A stretch of 64,000 nt of DNA from Arenibacter sp. F20364 (GCF_023015905.1 NZ_JALKBD010000023.1:24244-88243), one strand, 5' to 3'. Numbered from the stretch's first letter, positions 46,010 to 56,466 are shown. Numbers and translations: made by a program. The notes: generated from the letters alone by a model not told the origin.

Positions 46010-49000
46010 ATGAAGTACATACCATTTTACTTTTTTGCATTGTTAATCCACTTAAGCTGTTTGGCCCAAGGGAATAACACCAACCTTCAAAAGCTGAATA
46101 TAGATGGTGTACCCTTTAACAAAAAGACCAATATTGTTTTTGAGGATCACTTGGGGTTCCTTTGGCTTGGAACAGATAGTGGCCTATATAGATATGATGG
46201 GCATTCTCTTGTAGAAAACCAATACGATGTATTTGATGAGCATTCCATACCCAACAATAGTATAAATTCAATAGTTGAAGATGACCTTGGAAACTTATGG
46301 ATCGGAAGTGAAAGCTATTTAACACACTACAACAGAAAGTCCAATAAGTTTAAAGGATATTACAAAAACAATACTACCATTGTCCTGGGAAAATCTTCAG
46401 ACGGAACTATTTGGGCCAATTTAAGGAATACGGGGATTGTAAAAATTACCCCCAGTGAGGTAGTAGAAAAAATTAAATTTGAAACCGAATTCAACTACAA
46501 ACAGAAAGAAAAAATCTGGGCCGACAAAAAACAAATCAACAGCTTCTCTGAAGATATATTCGGCAGAACTTGGTTTGCCACACCCAATGGCATTCTCCTA
46601 CTGGGATTTGAAAATCGTTTGGTTGAAACTGGTTTCACAAAGAACACCCAAGTCTTAATAAAAACCAAAAACAACAACTTCATCGCAGCCACTAATGAAG
46701 GTATATTTGTTCTGGGTTATGAAAAGGACAATTCCAGACTGGAAATACTGGAAACATACACCCATCTGACCGATAATGGGCCTAACGAACAGAAATTAAA
46801 TTCATTGAGCCTAGACAAGGAAACCTCCGTCTTATGGATTGGAACACAAGCCGGGCTTATAAAAGGAATTAGAATGAACAATAGGTATTCCTTTGAAAAA
46901 ATGAACAATACCAACCACAACAGGAAACTATACGACGACAGGATCAATGCTTTAATAAATGATAGATATAATAATTTATGGATTGCCACGAACAAAGGGG
47001 TAGATAAATATATAGGAAGGACCTCTATTTTCAACTATACCTCTATAGATGAAAACCTCAACAATTTCTTCCCTAAATCCCTTTACAAGGAGAGCGGCCA
47101 AGACATCCTATTATCAATCAACAACAAAGGATTGTACAGGTATAACCAAAAATTGAACAGTAACCAATTATTACTTCCAATAGGCAATTATCCCATTATA
47201 GCAAGAAAAGATTTTGAAGAAAAAGAACTTCTTGTAGGAGTAGGCGGACATCTTTTAAAATCCAATAATTATAACCGCAAAAATAAGGCGTTGGAAATGG
47301 ATACTCTTAAAAGCTTCTCCAAAGACATAGTAGACATAATTCCTTTAAACAAAAATGAAATATGGGTAGGATTATGGGGTGGTGGTATAGACATACTAAA
47401 TTCCGAGGCAAGTATTTCCGAATTCAAACTCAAAACTATCTCCAATTTATTGGGAAAGAATGTTTCGGTAATGCACTTGGATAAAAAGCAGAACTTATGG
47501 ATCGGGACCCGGGGAGACGGACTTTTTAAAATTGACCTCATTAATGATGACATAGAAATATTTAATCCTTCCATCAAGGATGGCCTTTCGTCCAATGCCA
47601 TTCTATGTTTGTTGGAAACTGGAAAAGGTGACCTATGGATCGGCACAAGAGGCGGCGGCCTAAATTTTTATAGTAGCAAAACCCAAACCATACAATCCTT
47701 TAGTAAAAAAACGGGGCTATTATCTACCACTGTTTCCAGTATAGAAGCCGACAATTCTGGTCATTTGTGGCTTAGTACACAGGGTGGAATTTCTAGATTT
47801 GATGTCGCTAAAAAAAAATTCGTGAATTTCGGCATGGAGGATGGTCTTACTGAAAGCCATTTCATTTTCAACTCCTATGCCAAGGACAAAGATGGAACCA
47901 TGTACTTTGGCTGTCCTGGTGGATTTTACAGTGTTGCTACAGAAAATTACGAAAAAACGGACCTTATTCCCAATACCATTATCACCAAATTCCACATCCT
48001 GAGCAATGAATCTGCTGAATCTCCAATGGACTTTTCTTTCACCCTTGAGAGCTTAGGGCCTTCTGAAAAATTGGAACTCCCCTACAACAGCAATAATATT
48101 GCCATTGAATTTTCTTCTTTGGATTTAACTGCCCCAAATAAAAACGAATATGCCTATAAGCTGGCAGGCATTAACGACTTTTGGCACCAAACCAAGGCTT
48201 CGAATAGAAATGCCAATTATAATGACCTGCCCCCAGGCAATTATACCTTTAAGGTAAAAAGCTCCAATAGTGACGGTGTTTGGAATACTACCCCAACGCA
48301 ACTAAGCTTTGTGATTGCACCTCCCTACTGGAGAAGTAACTTGGCTTACTTCATTTACGCCGTGCTTTTGGCAATTTGTATATACATTACCTATTTACTA
48401 GTGCAGCGATGGTACACATTGAAGAAAAATTTGGTTACCGAGACCATAAGCCGGGAAAAGGACAATGAAATAAACCGAATGAAAATGGTATTTTTCACGG
48501 ATATCTCCCATGAGTTGCGTACACCGTTGTCCCTAATTCTTGGAACAATAGAAAAAGTAGTAAAAGAAAAGCAATTTACCTTAAGTCCGTTAACTTCCCA
48601 ACGCATCTATAACAATACCCTTAGAATGCACAGGCTGATAAATCAAATCATGGACATTAGAAAATTTGACGAAGGCAAACTCAAATTGAGAATTTCCAAA
48701 AATGATATCGTAAGGGACATACATACAATTAAAAATGCTTTCAACGATTTTGCGAGAATTTATGAAATAAAATACGACTTTATATGTAACAAGGAAGAAA
48801 TCCGGGGATGGTATGATGTGGACATAATGGAAAAAATACTTTTCAATCTACTTTCAAATGCATTTAAACACACCCTTAAAAAAGGAGAAATAAGTGTTAC
48901 GCTGGAAGTTGCAAATATGAACGACAACGATTTTATAAGGCTGCATAGAAAAAAGGGCGAGTATATTAAATGTTCCGTCAGGGATAACGGAATTGGTATT

Positions 49001-50119
49001 CCCAAAAAAGATCTTCCCCATATTTTCGATAGATATTATCAAGCAACAAAGACCTATAGCAACCAAATTCCAGGTACCGGAATAGGGATGGAATTGGTAC
49101 AAAAGCTTGTGGAAAGACATCATGGCAAAATCATAGTTGAAAGTGAGGAAGGGGTATTTACAGAATTCAGCTTCTTTCTCCCAATCCACAAGAATGCCTT
49201 CGACAAAAAGGAAAGAATAGATACTGGCAAACCTCTAACAAGAAATTTTATCCATAATTCCGAATTCCAGATTATTGACGAGGTCTCTTCTGAATTCGAA
49301 GCAAAATCAGAGTCAGAAGGTAAGGACAAACCCAAGGTGCTATTGGTTGAGGACAATGATGACTTAAGATTTATGGTGAAAGAGGAATTAAAGGATGATT
49401 TCAATATAATTGAGGCCTCTAATGGACAAGAAGGCTACGAAACCATTCTTAAGGAAAAACCCCAATTGATTATATGCGATATACTAATGCCAATTGAAGA
49501 TGGTGTATCCATGCTGAAAAGGGTCAAGGACAATGATGAGATAAACTCTATTCCCATTTTTATGCTGACCGCTAAAAACTCGGAAGAGACAAAGATAAAA
49601 TGCCTGAGTTTGGGAGCAGAGGATTATATTGAAAAACCATTTAGTTTAGAATTTGTAAAATGGAAAGTAAAAAATGCCCTTATGACCCGACAGGAACTCA
49701 AAGAAAAGTATAGCAAAATAATTACCACAGAACCTCAAGAAATTGAAGTGGATTCCCAAGATGAAAAATTTATTAAAAAACTTGTTCAAATTATAGAAGG
49801 TTCTATGGATGATAATTTGCTAAGTGTGGAGTATCTGGCCTCGGAAGTGGGGATGAGCAGGGCAAACCTTTATAGAAAGGTACAGACTATTATGGACGAT
49901 ACGCCAGTAAACTTCATTAAACAAATACGTTTAAAAAGAGCCGCCCAGCTCCTCAGAAAAAACCAAATGTACATTTCAGAAGTAGCCTATATGACAGGGT
50001 TCAGCAATCAAAAATACTTCAGCAAATGTTTCAGTAAGGAGTACGGCAAAAGTCCAACGGAATATGCAAAGCAGTTTTCAAAGGATGTGGCAACAAATAA
50101 AAAGGACTTGGTGCCTTAA
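46010..50119 (+). CDS. Hybrid two-component system regulator (HTCS) of PUL B
   Basis: One-protein sensor and regulator of 1369 residues. A signal peptide (to CLAQ) is followed by Reg_prop propeller blades (LGFLWLGTDSGLYRYDG and many more), a Y_Y_Y domain (about 690-770), one membrane helix (about 778-799), the kinase with FFTDISHELRTPLSLI (His near 830) and DNGIGIPKKDLPHIFDRYY, a receiver with Asp near 1155 (IICDILMPIEDG), and an AraC domain (about 1265-1357, ending FSKEYGKSPTEYAKQF). All motifs are intact. It is divergent from the PUL B susC and followed on its own strand by a sulfatase gene after 76 bp, so it probably controls both directions. Confidence 0.95.
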   Translation: MKYIPFYFFALLIHLSCLAQGNNTNLQKLNIDGVPFNKKTNIVFEDHLGFLWLGTDSGLYRYDGHSLVENQYDVFDEHSIPNNSINSIVEDDLGNLWIGSESYLTHYNRKSNKFKGYYKNNTTIVLGKSSDGTIWANLRNTGIVKITPSEVVEKIKFETEFNYKQKEKIWADKKQINSFSEDIFGRTWFATPNGILLLGFENRLVETGFTKNTQVLIKTKNNNFIAATNEGIFVLGYEKDNSRLEILETYTHLTDNGPNEQKLNSLSLDKETSVLWIGTQAGLIKGIRMNNRYSFEKMNNTNHNRKLYDDRINALINDRYNNLWIATNKGVDKYIGRTSIFNYTSIDENLNNFFPKSLYKESGQDILLSINNKGLYRYNQKLNSNQLLLPIGNYPIIARKDFEEKELLVGVGGHLLKSNNYNRKNKALEMDTLKSFSKDIVDIIPLNKNEIWVGLWGGGIDILNSEASISEFKLKTISNLLGKNVSVMHLDKKQNLWIGTRGDGLFKIDLINDDIEIFNPSIKDGLSSNAILCLLETGKGDLWIGTRGGGLNFYSSKTQTIQSFSKKTGLLSTTVSSIEADNSGHLWLSTQGGISRFDVAKKKFVNFGMEDGLTESHFIFNSYAKDKDGTMYFGCPGGFYSVATENYEKTDLIPNTIITKFHILSNESAESPMDFSFTLESLGPSEKLELPYNSNNIAIEFSSLDLTAPNKNEYAYKLAGINDFWHQTKASNRNANYNDLPPGNYTFKVKSSNSDGVWNTTPTQLSFVIAPPYWRSNLAYFIYAVLLAICIYITYLLVQRWYTLKKNLVTETISREKDNEINRMKMVFFTDISHELRTPLSLILGTIEKVVKEKQFTLSPLTSQRIYNNTLRMHRLINQIMDIRKFDEGKLKLRISKNDIVRDIHTIKNAFNDFARIYEIKYDFICNKEEIRGWYDVDIMEKILFNLLSNAFKHTLKKGEISVTLEVANMNDNDFIRLHRKKGEYIKCSVRDNGIGIPKKDLPHIFDRYYQATKTYSNQIPGTGIGMELVQKLVERHHGKIIVESEEGVFTEFSFFLPIHKNAFDKKERIDTGKPLTRNFIHNSEFQIIDEVSSEFEAKSESEGKDKPKVLLVEDNDDLRFMVKEELKDDFNIIEASNGQEGYETILKEKPQLIICDILMPIEDGVSMLKRVKDNDEINSIPIFMLTAKNSEETKIKCLSLGAEDYIEKPFSLEFVKWKVKNALMTRQELKEKYSKIITTEPQEIEVDSQDEKFIKKLVQIIEGSMDDNLLSVEYLASEVGMSRANLYRKVQTIMDDTPVNFIKQIRLKRAAQLLRKNQMYISEVAYMTGFSNQKYFSKCFSKEYGKSPTEYAKQFSKDVATNKKDLVP

Positions 50120-50195
50120 TGTAAGGCGGCTTATTAATTATTTTTAACATAAATTAGACCCTATATCCTCTAAAATATCAAATAGCTATAGTATC

Positions 50196-51656
50196 ATGAA
50201 TCGCATAAGACCATACCTCCCCGCCATTGCTTTGGCAATAATGTGTACATTACACTCCTGCAAATCCCCAAAAGAGAACGAGCCAAACAAAGCACTTCCC
50301 AATATAGTTCTAATAAATGTAGATGATTTGGGCTGGAAGGATTTAGGGTTTATGGGCAGTGAGTATTATGAAACACCCCATTTGGACGCTTTGGCCAAAG
50401 AAGGTATGGTATTTTACAATGCTTACGCAGGAGCTGCAAATTGCGCCCCCAGCCGTGCCTGCCTCCTATCCGGACTTAATACTCCGCGACACGGCGTTTA
50501 TACAGTAAGCCCTTCGGATAGGGGCAATCCCAAGACACGAAAACTTATTCCAATAAAAAATACTGACCATCTAAATGACAGCATATACACACTCCCCAAC
50601 ATGCTAAAATCGGCCGGATATATTACCGGAAGTTTCGGGAAATGGCACGTAGGGAACGACCCTAAAGAACAGGGGATAGATGTAAATGTTGGCGGAAGTG
50701 CCAGAGGAAACCCAGGAAGCGGGGGCTACTTTTCGCCATATAAAATAGATCATATCACCAATGGCCCCGATGGGGAGTATTTAACGGACCGCATTACCAA
50801 AGAGGCCATCTCTTTTGTAGAAAAATACAAGGACACCACCTTTTTTCTCTACCTCCCCTACTATACCGTACATACCCCAATTATGGGAAAAGAGGAACTG
50901 ATTGAAAAATTTAAGGACAAAAAGGGATCCAATGGACAAAACAGGGCCGATTATGCCGCTATGGTGGCCTCTATGGATGAAAACGTGGGCAAACTACTTT
51001 CCACACTAAAAGCAAACGGACTGGAAAAGAATACTTTGGTAATATTTACCTCGGACAATGGTGGCATTAGGGCCATATCCGAACAAAACCCCTTACGTGC
51101 AGGAAAAGGTTCTTATTATGAAGGAGGAATACGCGTACCTTTACTGATGAAATGGCCTGGAAAAATAGAACCTAATTCCAGCTCTACCGCCCGTGTAAGT
51201 AATCTGGACTTTTACCCCACCCTACAAAATATTGTAAGCCCAGAGAAAAAGGCTTTGCTACTGGCCGGAATTGACCTCAAACCCATTTTTGAGGACAAAA
51301 CCCAAGTGGAAAGGGACCTATTCTTTCATTTTCCTATCTACCTTCAGGAATACCAGGGTTTACAGGATGGTAGTCGCGACCCATTGTTCCGTACCCGCCC
51401 AGGTTCAGTAATTATTTCCGGCGACTGGAAACTGCATGAATATTTTGAGGACGGGGCATTGGAACTTTACAATTTAAAATCGGACCCTAGCGAAGAAAAT
51501 AATGTTGCCGAACAAAATCCGGATAAAACTCAGGAACTCTTTAAAAAACTAGTGGATTGGCGCAAAGCAACCAATGCCAAGGTTCCAAGCCAAAGCAATC
51601 CAGAATACGATGTCGCTATTGAACAACAGAAAATCAAAGAAAAAAGTCTGCGATAA
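50196..51656 (+). CDS. S1-family sulfatase lipoprotein
   Basis: Sulfatase of 486 residues with a lipobox (LHSC, Cys22). It has metal site VLINVDDLGWKDLG, formylglycine site C83-APSR followed by ACLLSG, GSFGKWHVGND, and TSDNGGIRA. It differs from the other two sulfatases in the window in motif detail (ARGNPGSGGYFSPYKID), so it probably acts on another sulfate position or sugar. It lies between the HTCS gene and the molybdenum-hydroxylase genes on the + strand, 76-77 bp from each. Confidence 0.92.
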   Translation: MNRIRPYLPAIALAIMCTLHSCKSPKENEPNKALPNIVLINVDDLGWKDLGFMGSEYYETPHLDALAKEGMVFYNAYAGAANCAPSRACLLSGLNTPRHGVYTVSPSDRGNPKTRKLIPIKNTDHLNDSIYTLPNMLKSAGYITGSFGKWHVGNDPKEQGIDVNVGGSARGNPGSGGYFSPYKIDHITNGPDGEYLTDRITKEAISFVEKYKDTTFFLYLPYYTVHTPIMGKEELIEKFKDKKGSNGQNRADYAAMVASMDENVGKLLSTLKANGLEKNTLVIFTSDNGGIRAISEQNPLRAGKGSYYEGGIRVPLLMKWPGKIEPNSSSTARVSNLDFYPTLQNIVSPEKKALLLAGIDLKPIFEDKTQVERDLFFHFPIYLQEYQGLQDGSRDPLFRTRPGSVIISGDWKLHEYFEDGALELYNLKSDPSEENNVAEQNPDKTQELFKKLVDWRKATNAKVPSQSNPEYDVAIEQQKIKEKSLR

Positions 51657-51733
51657 AAATTCCTACTTTCTAGATTCCACGGTCGTTTGTTTTAGAAAAG
51701 CAATTCATTATCTTAGAAGCTAAACAAATTGCC

Positions 51734-52198
51734 ATGCCAACCTACCACCTCAACGTCAATGGTTCCCAAAAAATGGTCGAGACGGAAGCCGACACCCCTT
51801 TACTATATGTCTTACGAGACTATCTGGAACTTAATGGTCCAAAATTTGGTTGTGGACTTGCACAATGTGGGTCATGTCATATCCTCATAAATGGAAATGT
51901 TGCAACCAGTTGTACGCTACCTATAGCATCTATTGGGGAAGCTGAAATAACCACTTTGGAAGGCTTGGCAAGTGGTAATGAAAAATTACATAAGGTTCAG
52001 CAGGCATTTTTGGACGAGCAGGCTGCCCAATGTGGCTATTGCCTCAATGGGATGGTAATTACAACTGTGGGCCTACTTAACAAAAACCCAAATCCCACTG
52101 ATGTGGAAATCAGAAATGCCTTGCAGGGCAACCTCTGCCGTTGCGGCACACACAGCAGGATCATCCGAGCTATTAAAACCGCAGCTAAAAACCTATAA
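51734..52198 (+). CDS. (2Fe-2S) subunit of a molybdenum hydroxylase
   Basis: Small iron-sulfur subunit of the xanthine dehydrogenase family (isoquinoline 1-oxidoreductase alpha type), 154 residues. The plant-ferredoxin-like cluster is held by C40, C45, C48 and C60 (GCGLAQCGSC ... ATSC); the second cluster by C100, C103, C135 and C137 (QCGYCLNG ... NLCRCG). It has no signal peptide of its own. The large subunit gene follows after 12 bp and has a Tat signal, so this subunit is probably carried across the membrane with it. Confidence 0.93.
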   Translation: MPTYHLNVNGSQKMVETEADTPLLYVLRDYLELNGPKFGCGLAQCGSCHILINGNVATSCTLPIASIGEAEITTLEGLASGNEKLHKVQQAFLDEQAAQCGYCLNGMVITTVGLLNKNPNPTDVEIRNALQGNLCRCGTHSRIIRAIKTAAKNL

Positions 52199-52210
52199 AC
52201 TTACTCCGTT

Positions 52211-54433
52211 ATGACAACTTTGCACCTTAAATCACGAAGAAGATTCCTCAAAAACATGGGCTTTATAAGTGTTGGGTTTTCTCTGCTGGGCTCCTGTTTG
52301 GAAGTGGAAGACCCTTCAATGGCGACCCGAATGGATTTTGAAGGAAAGCTACCTGGCAGTATGGGACATGCAAAAACCGTTAACGCCTGGTTGGAAATAT
52401 TGGAGGATGGCAACATTAGGGTCTTATCAGGAAAGGTGGAATTAGGACAGGGAATCCGTACCGCCATCCAACAAGTAGCGGCAGAAGAGCTGGATATGGA
52501 TCTGGAAAAAGTACTGGTACATCTTGCGGAGACTGGAAGAACACCAAATGAAGGTTATACTGGAGCCAGTGCTTCCATTCAAAACAGTGCCATGTCCGTT
52601 CGTTATGCAGCGGCAACGGCGAGACAGGAATTATTGGCCCTGGCAAGTAAAAAACTAAATACCCCCATTGATGACCTTTTACTATACAACGGCATTATTA
52701 AATCCAAACAGAGCAGAAAATCCCTGACTTTTGCCGAGATACTTGAAGGTGAACAAATAGAAAAGGAAGTAATGCTTCCAATTCCCATAAAAGACTACAG
52801 GGAACATCGCTATGTTGGAAAATCCATACCAAGACCAGATATAGGGGAAATGGTAAGGGGGCAGCCGACCTACATTCAAGACCTGCGCTTCCCCGGTATG
52901 GTGCATGCCAGGGTGGTGAGACCCTCAGGATATGAATCCAAGCTAGTCTCCATGAATGGGACCGGACTAATAGACGAGGTATCGGGAGTACTTAAAACAG
53001 TGGTGAAAGGAAGTTTTGTGGGGGTGATTGCAGAAAGGGAACATCAGGCCATTCAAGCATCGCAATATCTTAAGAACAACTCCGAATGGACTTCGGCCAA
53101 ACCGTTTCCGGAATCCGAAAGTCTTTATGACTACATCAAGGGAATGGCAAATGCTCCAGAAACGGTTAAAAATGAAGGTGATGTAGCGAAGGCAATCAAT
53201 AGCGTGGAAACCGTTAAATCAATATTTACAAAGCCCTACATAAAGCACGCCTCTTTAGGTCCGGCCTGTGGAATAGCGATGTTTAACGGGGATGTATTGC
53301 ATATCTGGTCCCATAGTCAAGGGATATATCCTTTGCGGGAAGGATTGGCGACCATGTTAAATATGGATCCCGATAAAATTCATATTACGAGTGTCCCTGG
53401 AGCAGGATGTTTTGGCCATAGCACTGCCGATGATGCCGCAACCGATGCAGCACTTTTGGCATTGGAATACCCAGGAAAGCACCTACGCGTACAATGGTCC
53501 AGACAGGACGAACATATCTGGGATCCCTATGGCCCGGCCATGATTACGGAAATTGAAGCCAGTCTGGATGAAAACCATAAAATAAATTCCTGGAATGTAG
53601 AGGTGTGGACCGATTCCCACAGCACTCGCCCCAATAGAGATGCCGGGACATTATTGGCCGCTCGGTATTTGGAGCCTCCTATACAGATGAAGTCGAGAGG
53701 GTATTTGGGAGGGGGTCATAGAAATGCAGATCCGTATTATACCATTCCCAATTTAAGGGTAAACGCCCACTACTACAATGGCCCATTCCGGGTGTCATCC
53801 CTGCGGAGCTTAGGGTCATTTGCAAATATCTTTGCCGTGGAATCGTTTATGGATGTTATGGCCGACAAGGCCGGACAAGACCCCTTGGAATTCCGACTAA
53901 ACCACTTGGAAGATGAAAGGGCCATAGCGGTAATCCAAAAAGTGCAAGCCCTTACCAGCGCACAAAATAAAGAAGATGGTGAAGGGATTGGGTATGCCTT
54001 TATGAGGTATAAAAATACAGACGCCTATATTGCCGTTGCGGCCAAGGTTACGGTGGATAAAAATAATGGTAATGTGGGTCTTATTAAAATGTGGGCAGCG
54101 GTAGACGTAGGGGAGGTAATCAATATGGATGGACTCACCAATCAAATTGAAGGCGGGATGATCCAGGCAGCCAGCTGGACCCTAAAAGAGGAGGTGACGT
54201 TCAATACAACAGAAATAACTAGTACAGATTGGATAAAATATCCCATTCTAAAATTTTCTGAAGTCCCTGAAGTGGAGGTGACCATTATAAACCGTCCAAG
54301 CGAAAATGCCAAAGGTGCCGGGGAAGTCCCAGTTCCGCCAACGGCTGCGGCAATAGCCAATGCCATCTATAATGCCTCTGGCTTCCGTATTAATGATCTA
54401 CCGATAACGCCAGAGAAAATTTTGAAATCCTAA
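52211..54433 (+). CDS. Molybdopterin subunit of a molybdenum hydroxylase, Tat lipoprotein signal
   Basis: Large subunit of the isoquinoline 1-oxidoreductase beta type, 740 residues. The N-terminus carries a strong twin-arginine motif SRRRFLKNMG, then a hydrophobic stretch ending in LLGSC, a lipobox, so it should be a Tat-exported lipoprotein. Cofactor-binding repeats include GKVELGQGIRTA, GASASIQNSAMSVR and GAGCFGHSTADDAA; the likely catalytic Glu is in GAGEVPVPPTAAAIANAI near the end. No FAD subunit or cytochrome c gene is next to it, so its electron acceptor is unknown. Such enzymes hydroxylate aldehydes or N-heterocycles; in this PUL setting an aldehyde from the glycan is conceivable but unproven. 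Confidence 0.92.
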   Translation: MTTLHLKSRRRFLKNMGFISVGFSLLGSCLEVEDPSMATRMDFEGKLPGSMGHAKTVNAWLEILEDGNIRVLSGKVELGQGIRTAIQQVAAEELDMDLEKVLVHLAETGRTPNEGYTGASASIQNSAMSVRYAAATARQELLALASKKLNTPIDDLLLYNGIIKSKQSRKSLTFAEILEGEQIEKEVMLPIPIKDYREHRYVGKSIPRPDIGEMVRGQPTYIQDLRFPGMVHARVVRPSGYESKLVSMNGTGLIDEVSGVLKTVVKGSFVGVIAEREHQAIQASQYLKNNSEWTSAKPFPESESLYDYIKGMANAPETVKNEGDVAKAINSVETVKSIFTKPYIKHASLGPACGIAMFNGDVLHIWSHSQGIYPLREGLATMLNMDPDKIHITSVPGAGCFGHSTADDAATDAALLALEYPGKHLRVQWSRQDEHIWDPYGPAMITEIEASLDENHKINSWNVEVWTDSHSTRPNRDAGTLLAARYLEPPIQMKSRGYLGGGHRNADPYYTIPNLRVNAHYYNGPFRVSSLRSLGSFANIFAVESFMDVMADKAGQDPLEFRLNHLEDERAIAVIQKVQALTSAQNKEDGEGIGYAFMRYKNTDAYIAVAAKVTVDKNNGNVGLIKMWAAVDVGEVINMDGLTNQIEGGMIQAASWTLKEEVTFNTTEITSTDWIKYPILKFSEVPEVEVTIINRPSENAKGAGEVPVPPTAAAIANAIYNASGFRINDLPITPEKILKS

Positions 54434-54602
54434 GGAGGGTCATGGTCTAGACAAAGCCAGACAGGAGACACCTTTATTTTGGGAATAGCTTTTGGGATTA
54501 CCACCATAACACCATAAAACTAGAACCTTTCCTTGTAATTTCGTTTCGCCAGACTTCAGTCTTATCGGCTTAAAGGCCTGCCCATGCAGGGATAAATCCG
54601 CT

Positions 54603-54648
54603 TATAAGACAAAAGGAGCATTCCTTAATTATATTGGAACACTCCTTT
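54603..54648 (-). terminator. Terminator of the GH130-type PUL operon
   Basis: Stem AAAGGAG-CA-TTCC (54612-54624) with GGAA-CA-CTCCTTT (54636-54648), internal loop CA/CA. It is followed on the minus strand by TTTTGTCTT. It lies 52 bp past the stop of the last gene. The rest of the gap 54434-54699 has no gene. Confidence 0.65.
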
Positions 54649-54699
54649 GTAGCTATAAAATCTTCCAAATTATGTCAAGGAAGATATTAAATGGGGAAC

Positions 54700-56466
54700 T
54701 TAATTTATTTCATAACCGTAATTATAATCTATAACAATATCATCGGCATATAATTTACCGTCTTTTTCCTTAACTTTTGCGGATGCCGGTATCATAACCA
54801 ATAAACGCGAGGACTCCCCTTCAATATTAAAAGTAAAATCGAATTTCGTCTTTTGGGAAATAAACTTACGTTCAACAGCATCGTAAATCTTTAAGTCTTT
54901 GTCGCCAATTGAGATGATGACCTCTTTACTTTCCGCATTGGGATTGTAATATAAATAACTTGGGTATGCTTCTTCACGATAAAAATCGGTAGCCAATAAA
55001 TCCAATTGAAGTATATTTTCAACATTGGTTTTGGAAATAATAGCCCCGGCAACACCCACATGACCACTACCGTAAACACTGAATTGGGAAACTTTCGGAT
55101 TGTCCTTATTCCATTTCATACCATCACCAATAGCTACCGGTGCCGCTATATCCAAATACAATCCCTCTTCTTCATAATGCGAACTTTTTATAAGGCCTTC
55201 ATAAGCAATTACGCCTTTAGTGTGTTCTTTCTCTTCAGGTATCGTTTGATGGTCATCCGGTATTTCGTATGGGTAAAATAACCTAGAAGCATTAGCGGCA
55301 TTTAGCATCCATTTCCCGATGGTATTGGCGTACCGTTGATCATAACGCACCATAGGAACCAGTGGCCACATAGCGTCATAGGTATTCATTAAAAAAGCAA
55401 AACCTCCATTATGGGTTGTACTTCCCACTAGCCCGGAAACGTCATATCCGTTCCAATTATCCACAAGCACACCCCAACCCTCCCGGCAAGCGGAATTGCC
55501 ATCAAAGGTCCAATCCAAAACTTCTGAAAAATCATAATTGGTCCCCTGCTCCGCATTCATTCTAGCGGCAACATAAGCCCCAAAAGGCATCAAAATTTCA
55601 TAGAAATAGTTTTCCTTCTGATTTAAAAGTGCTTCCAAGGATGATTTGGCCCCTTCCAAATACTTTGGATCATTAAATTTTTGGTAAGCTGAATAGAGTA
55701 CAAAGGCATGACCCGCTGCCGCATCTTGTTGAGTACATATCCATGTCTTATTGGGTTGCATGGTAGCATAATCAAAAAAGGAATAATCGTAGTTACCGTT
55801 TAGTACGGAGTCGGCTTCATAAAACTTATCTGCCACTGACCTTAGAATGGTATCGTATTCTGTTGCCTGTGGATAAAGATCGGCAACGGCATAAAACATA
55901 ACATTGGGATATACATCATACCACCAATCCCGGGCATAGCCACCACCAAGCTGAGCCACTTCGGGTCCGGTATTGTTCATCATTATGTTCCAATTGGTTT
56001 CACTATTGTAGTAGTTCTTTAACATCCTTAAATAGTTTTCACCGTTTTGGTTGGTCTTGTCAATGCCCACCAAGCTTGCCCCTAGTACAGACCCAATACT
56101 TGCAAGCGATTCGTGAAAAATACCGTCATAATGTTCCTGGCCCTGTCTAACATCGCCCATGGCAGTATAAATTCCGTAGGTTTCTTGGTCAAAATTTTTT
56201 CTAGAATTATCCTTCCAAACTAAAGGCCAATATTCCCCTGTTTGATTTTCATCGTATACCTTTTTGTCATAATCTTTTGCCAAGCTGTTAAAATCCAAAA
56301 TTTTGAAGGGCTTTGGCAGGTTAGGCATGGAATCGATCCGTTGAACACCTGCCTGGGCTATCGGATTGGAAACCTCAAATAGATCCCCTTTACTTGCATT
56401 TTTACATGAATTAAGTCCAAGACTTAAAGTTAATAAAAGGACTATATAACGATTAAATATTTTCAT
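54700..56466 (-). CDS. Unrecognised lipoprotein, probable helical-toroid enzyme
   Basis: I do not recognise this family. The protein has 588 residues, a lipoprotein signal (LGLNSC) and a mostly helical body rich in Trp and Tyr (GGGYARDWWYDVYPNVMFYAVADLYP, CREGWGVLVDNWNGYDVSGLVG, STTHNGGFAFLMNTYDAMWPLVP). Repeated hairpin-like stretches suggest an (alpha/alpha) toroid such as found in several glycosidase and lyase families; a C-terminal beta-sandwich (about 475-588) follows. A relation to linalool dehydratase-like proteins was considered but not settled. The ATG overlaps the end of the MFS gene by 14 bp, so it is translated with the GH130 and MFS genes. An enzyme making the GH130 substrate is the obvious guess. 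Confidence 0.55.
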   Translation of the reverse strand: MKIFNRYIVLLLTLSLGLNSCKNASKGDLFEVSNPIAQAGVQRIDSMPNLPKPFKILDFNSLAKDYDKKVYDENQTGEYWPLVWKDNSRKNFDQETYGIYTAMGDVRQGQEHYDGIFHESLASIGSVLGASLVGIDKTNQNGENYLRMLKNYYNSETNWNIMMNNTGPEVAQLGGGYARDWWYDVYPNVMFYAVADLYPQATEYDTILRSVADKFYEADSVLNGNYDYSFFDYATMQPNKTWICTQQDAAAGHAFVLYSAYQKFNDPKYLEGAKSSLEALLNQKENYFYEILMPFGAYVAARMNAEQGTNYDFSEVLDWTFDGNSACREGWGVLVDNWNGYDVSGLVGSTTHNGGFAFLMNTYDAMWPLVPMVRYDQRYANTIGKWMLNAANASRLFYPYEIPDDHQTIPEEKEHTKGVIAYEGLIKSSHYEEEGLYLDIAAPVAIGDGMKWNKDNPKVSQFSVYGSGHVGVAGAIISKTNVENILQLDLLATDFYREEAYPSYLYYNPNAESKEVIISIGDKDLKIYDAVERKFISQKTKFDFTFNIEGESSRLLVMIPASAKVKEKDGKLYADDIVIDYNYGYEIN

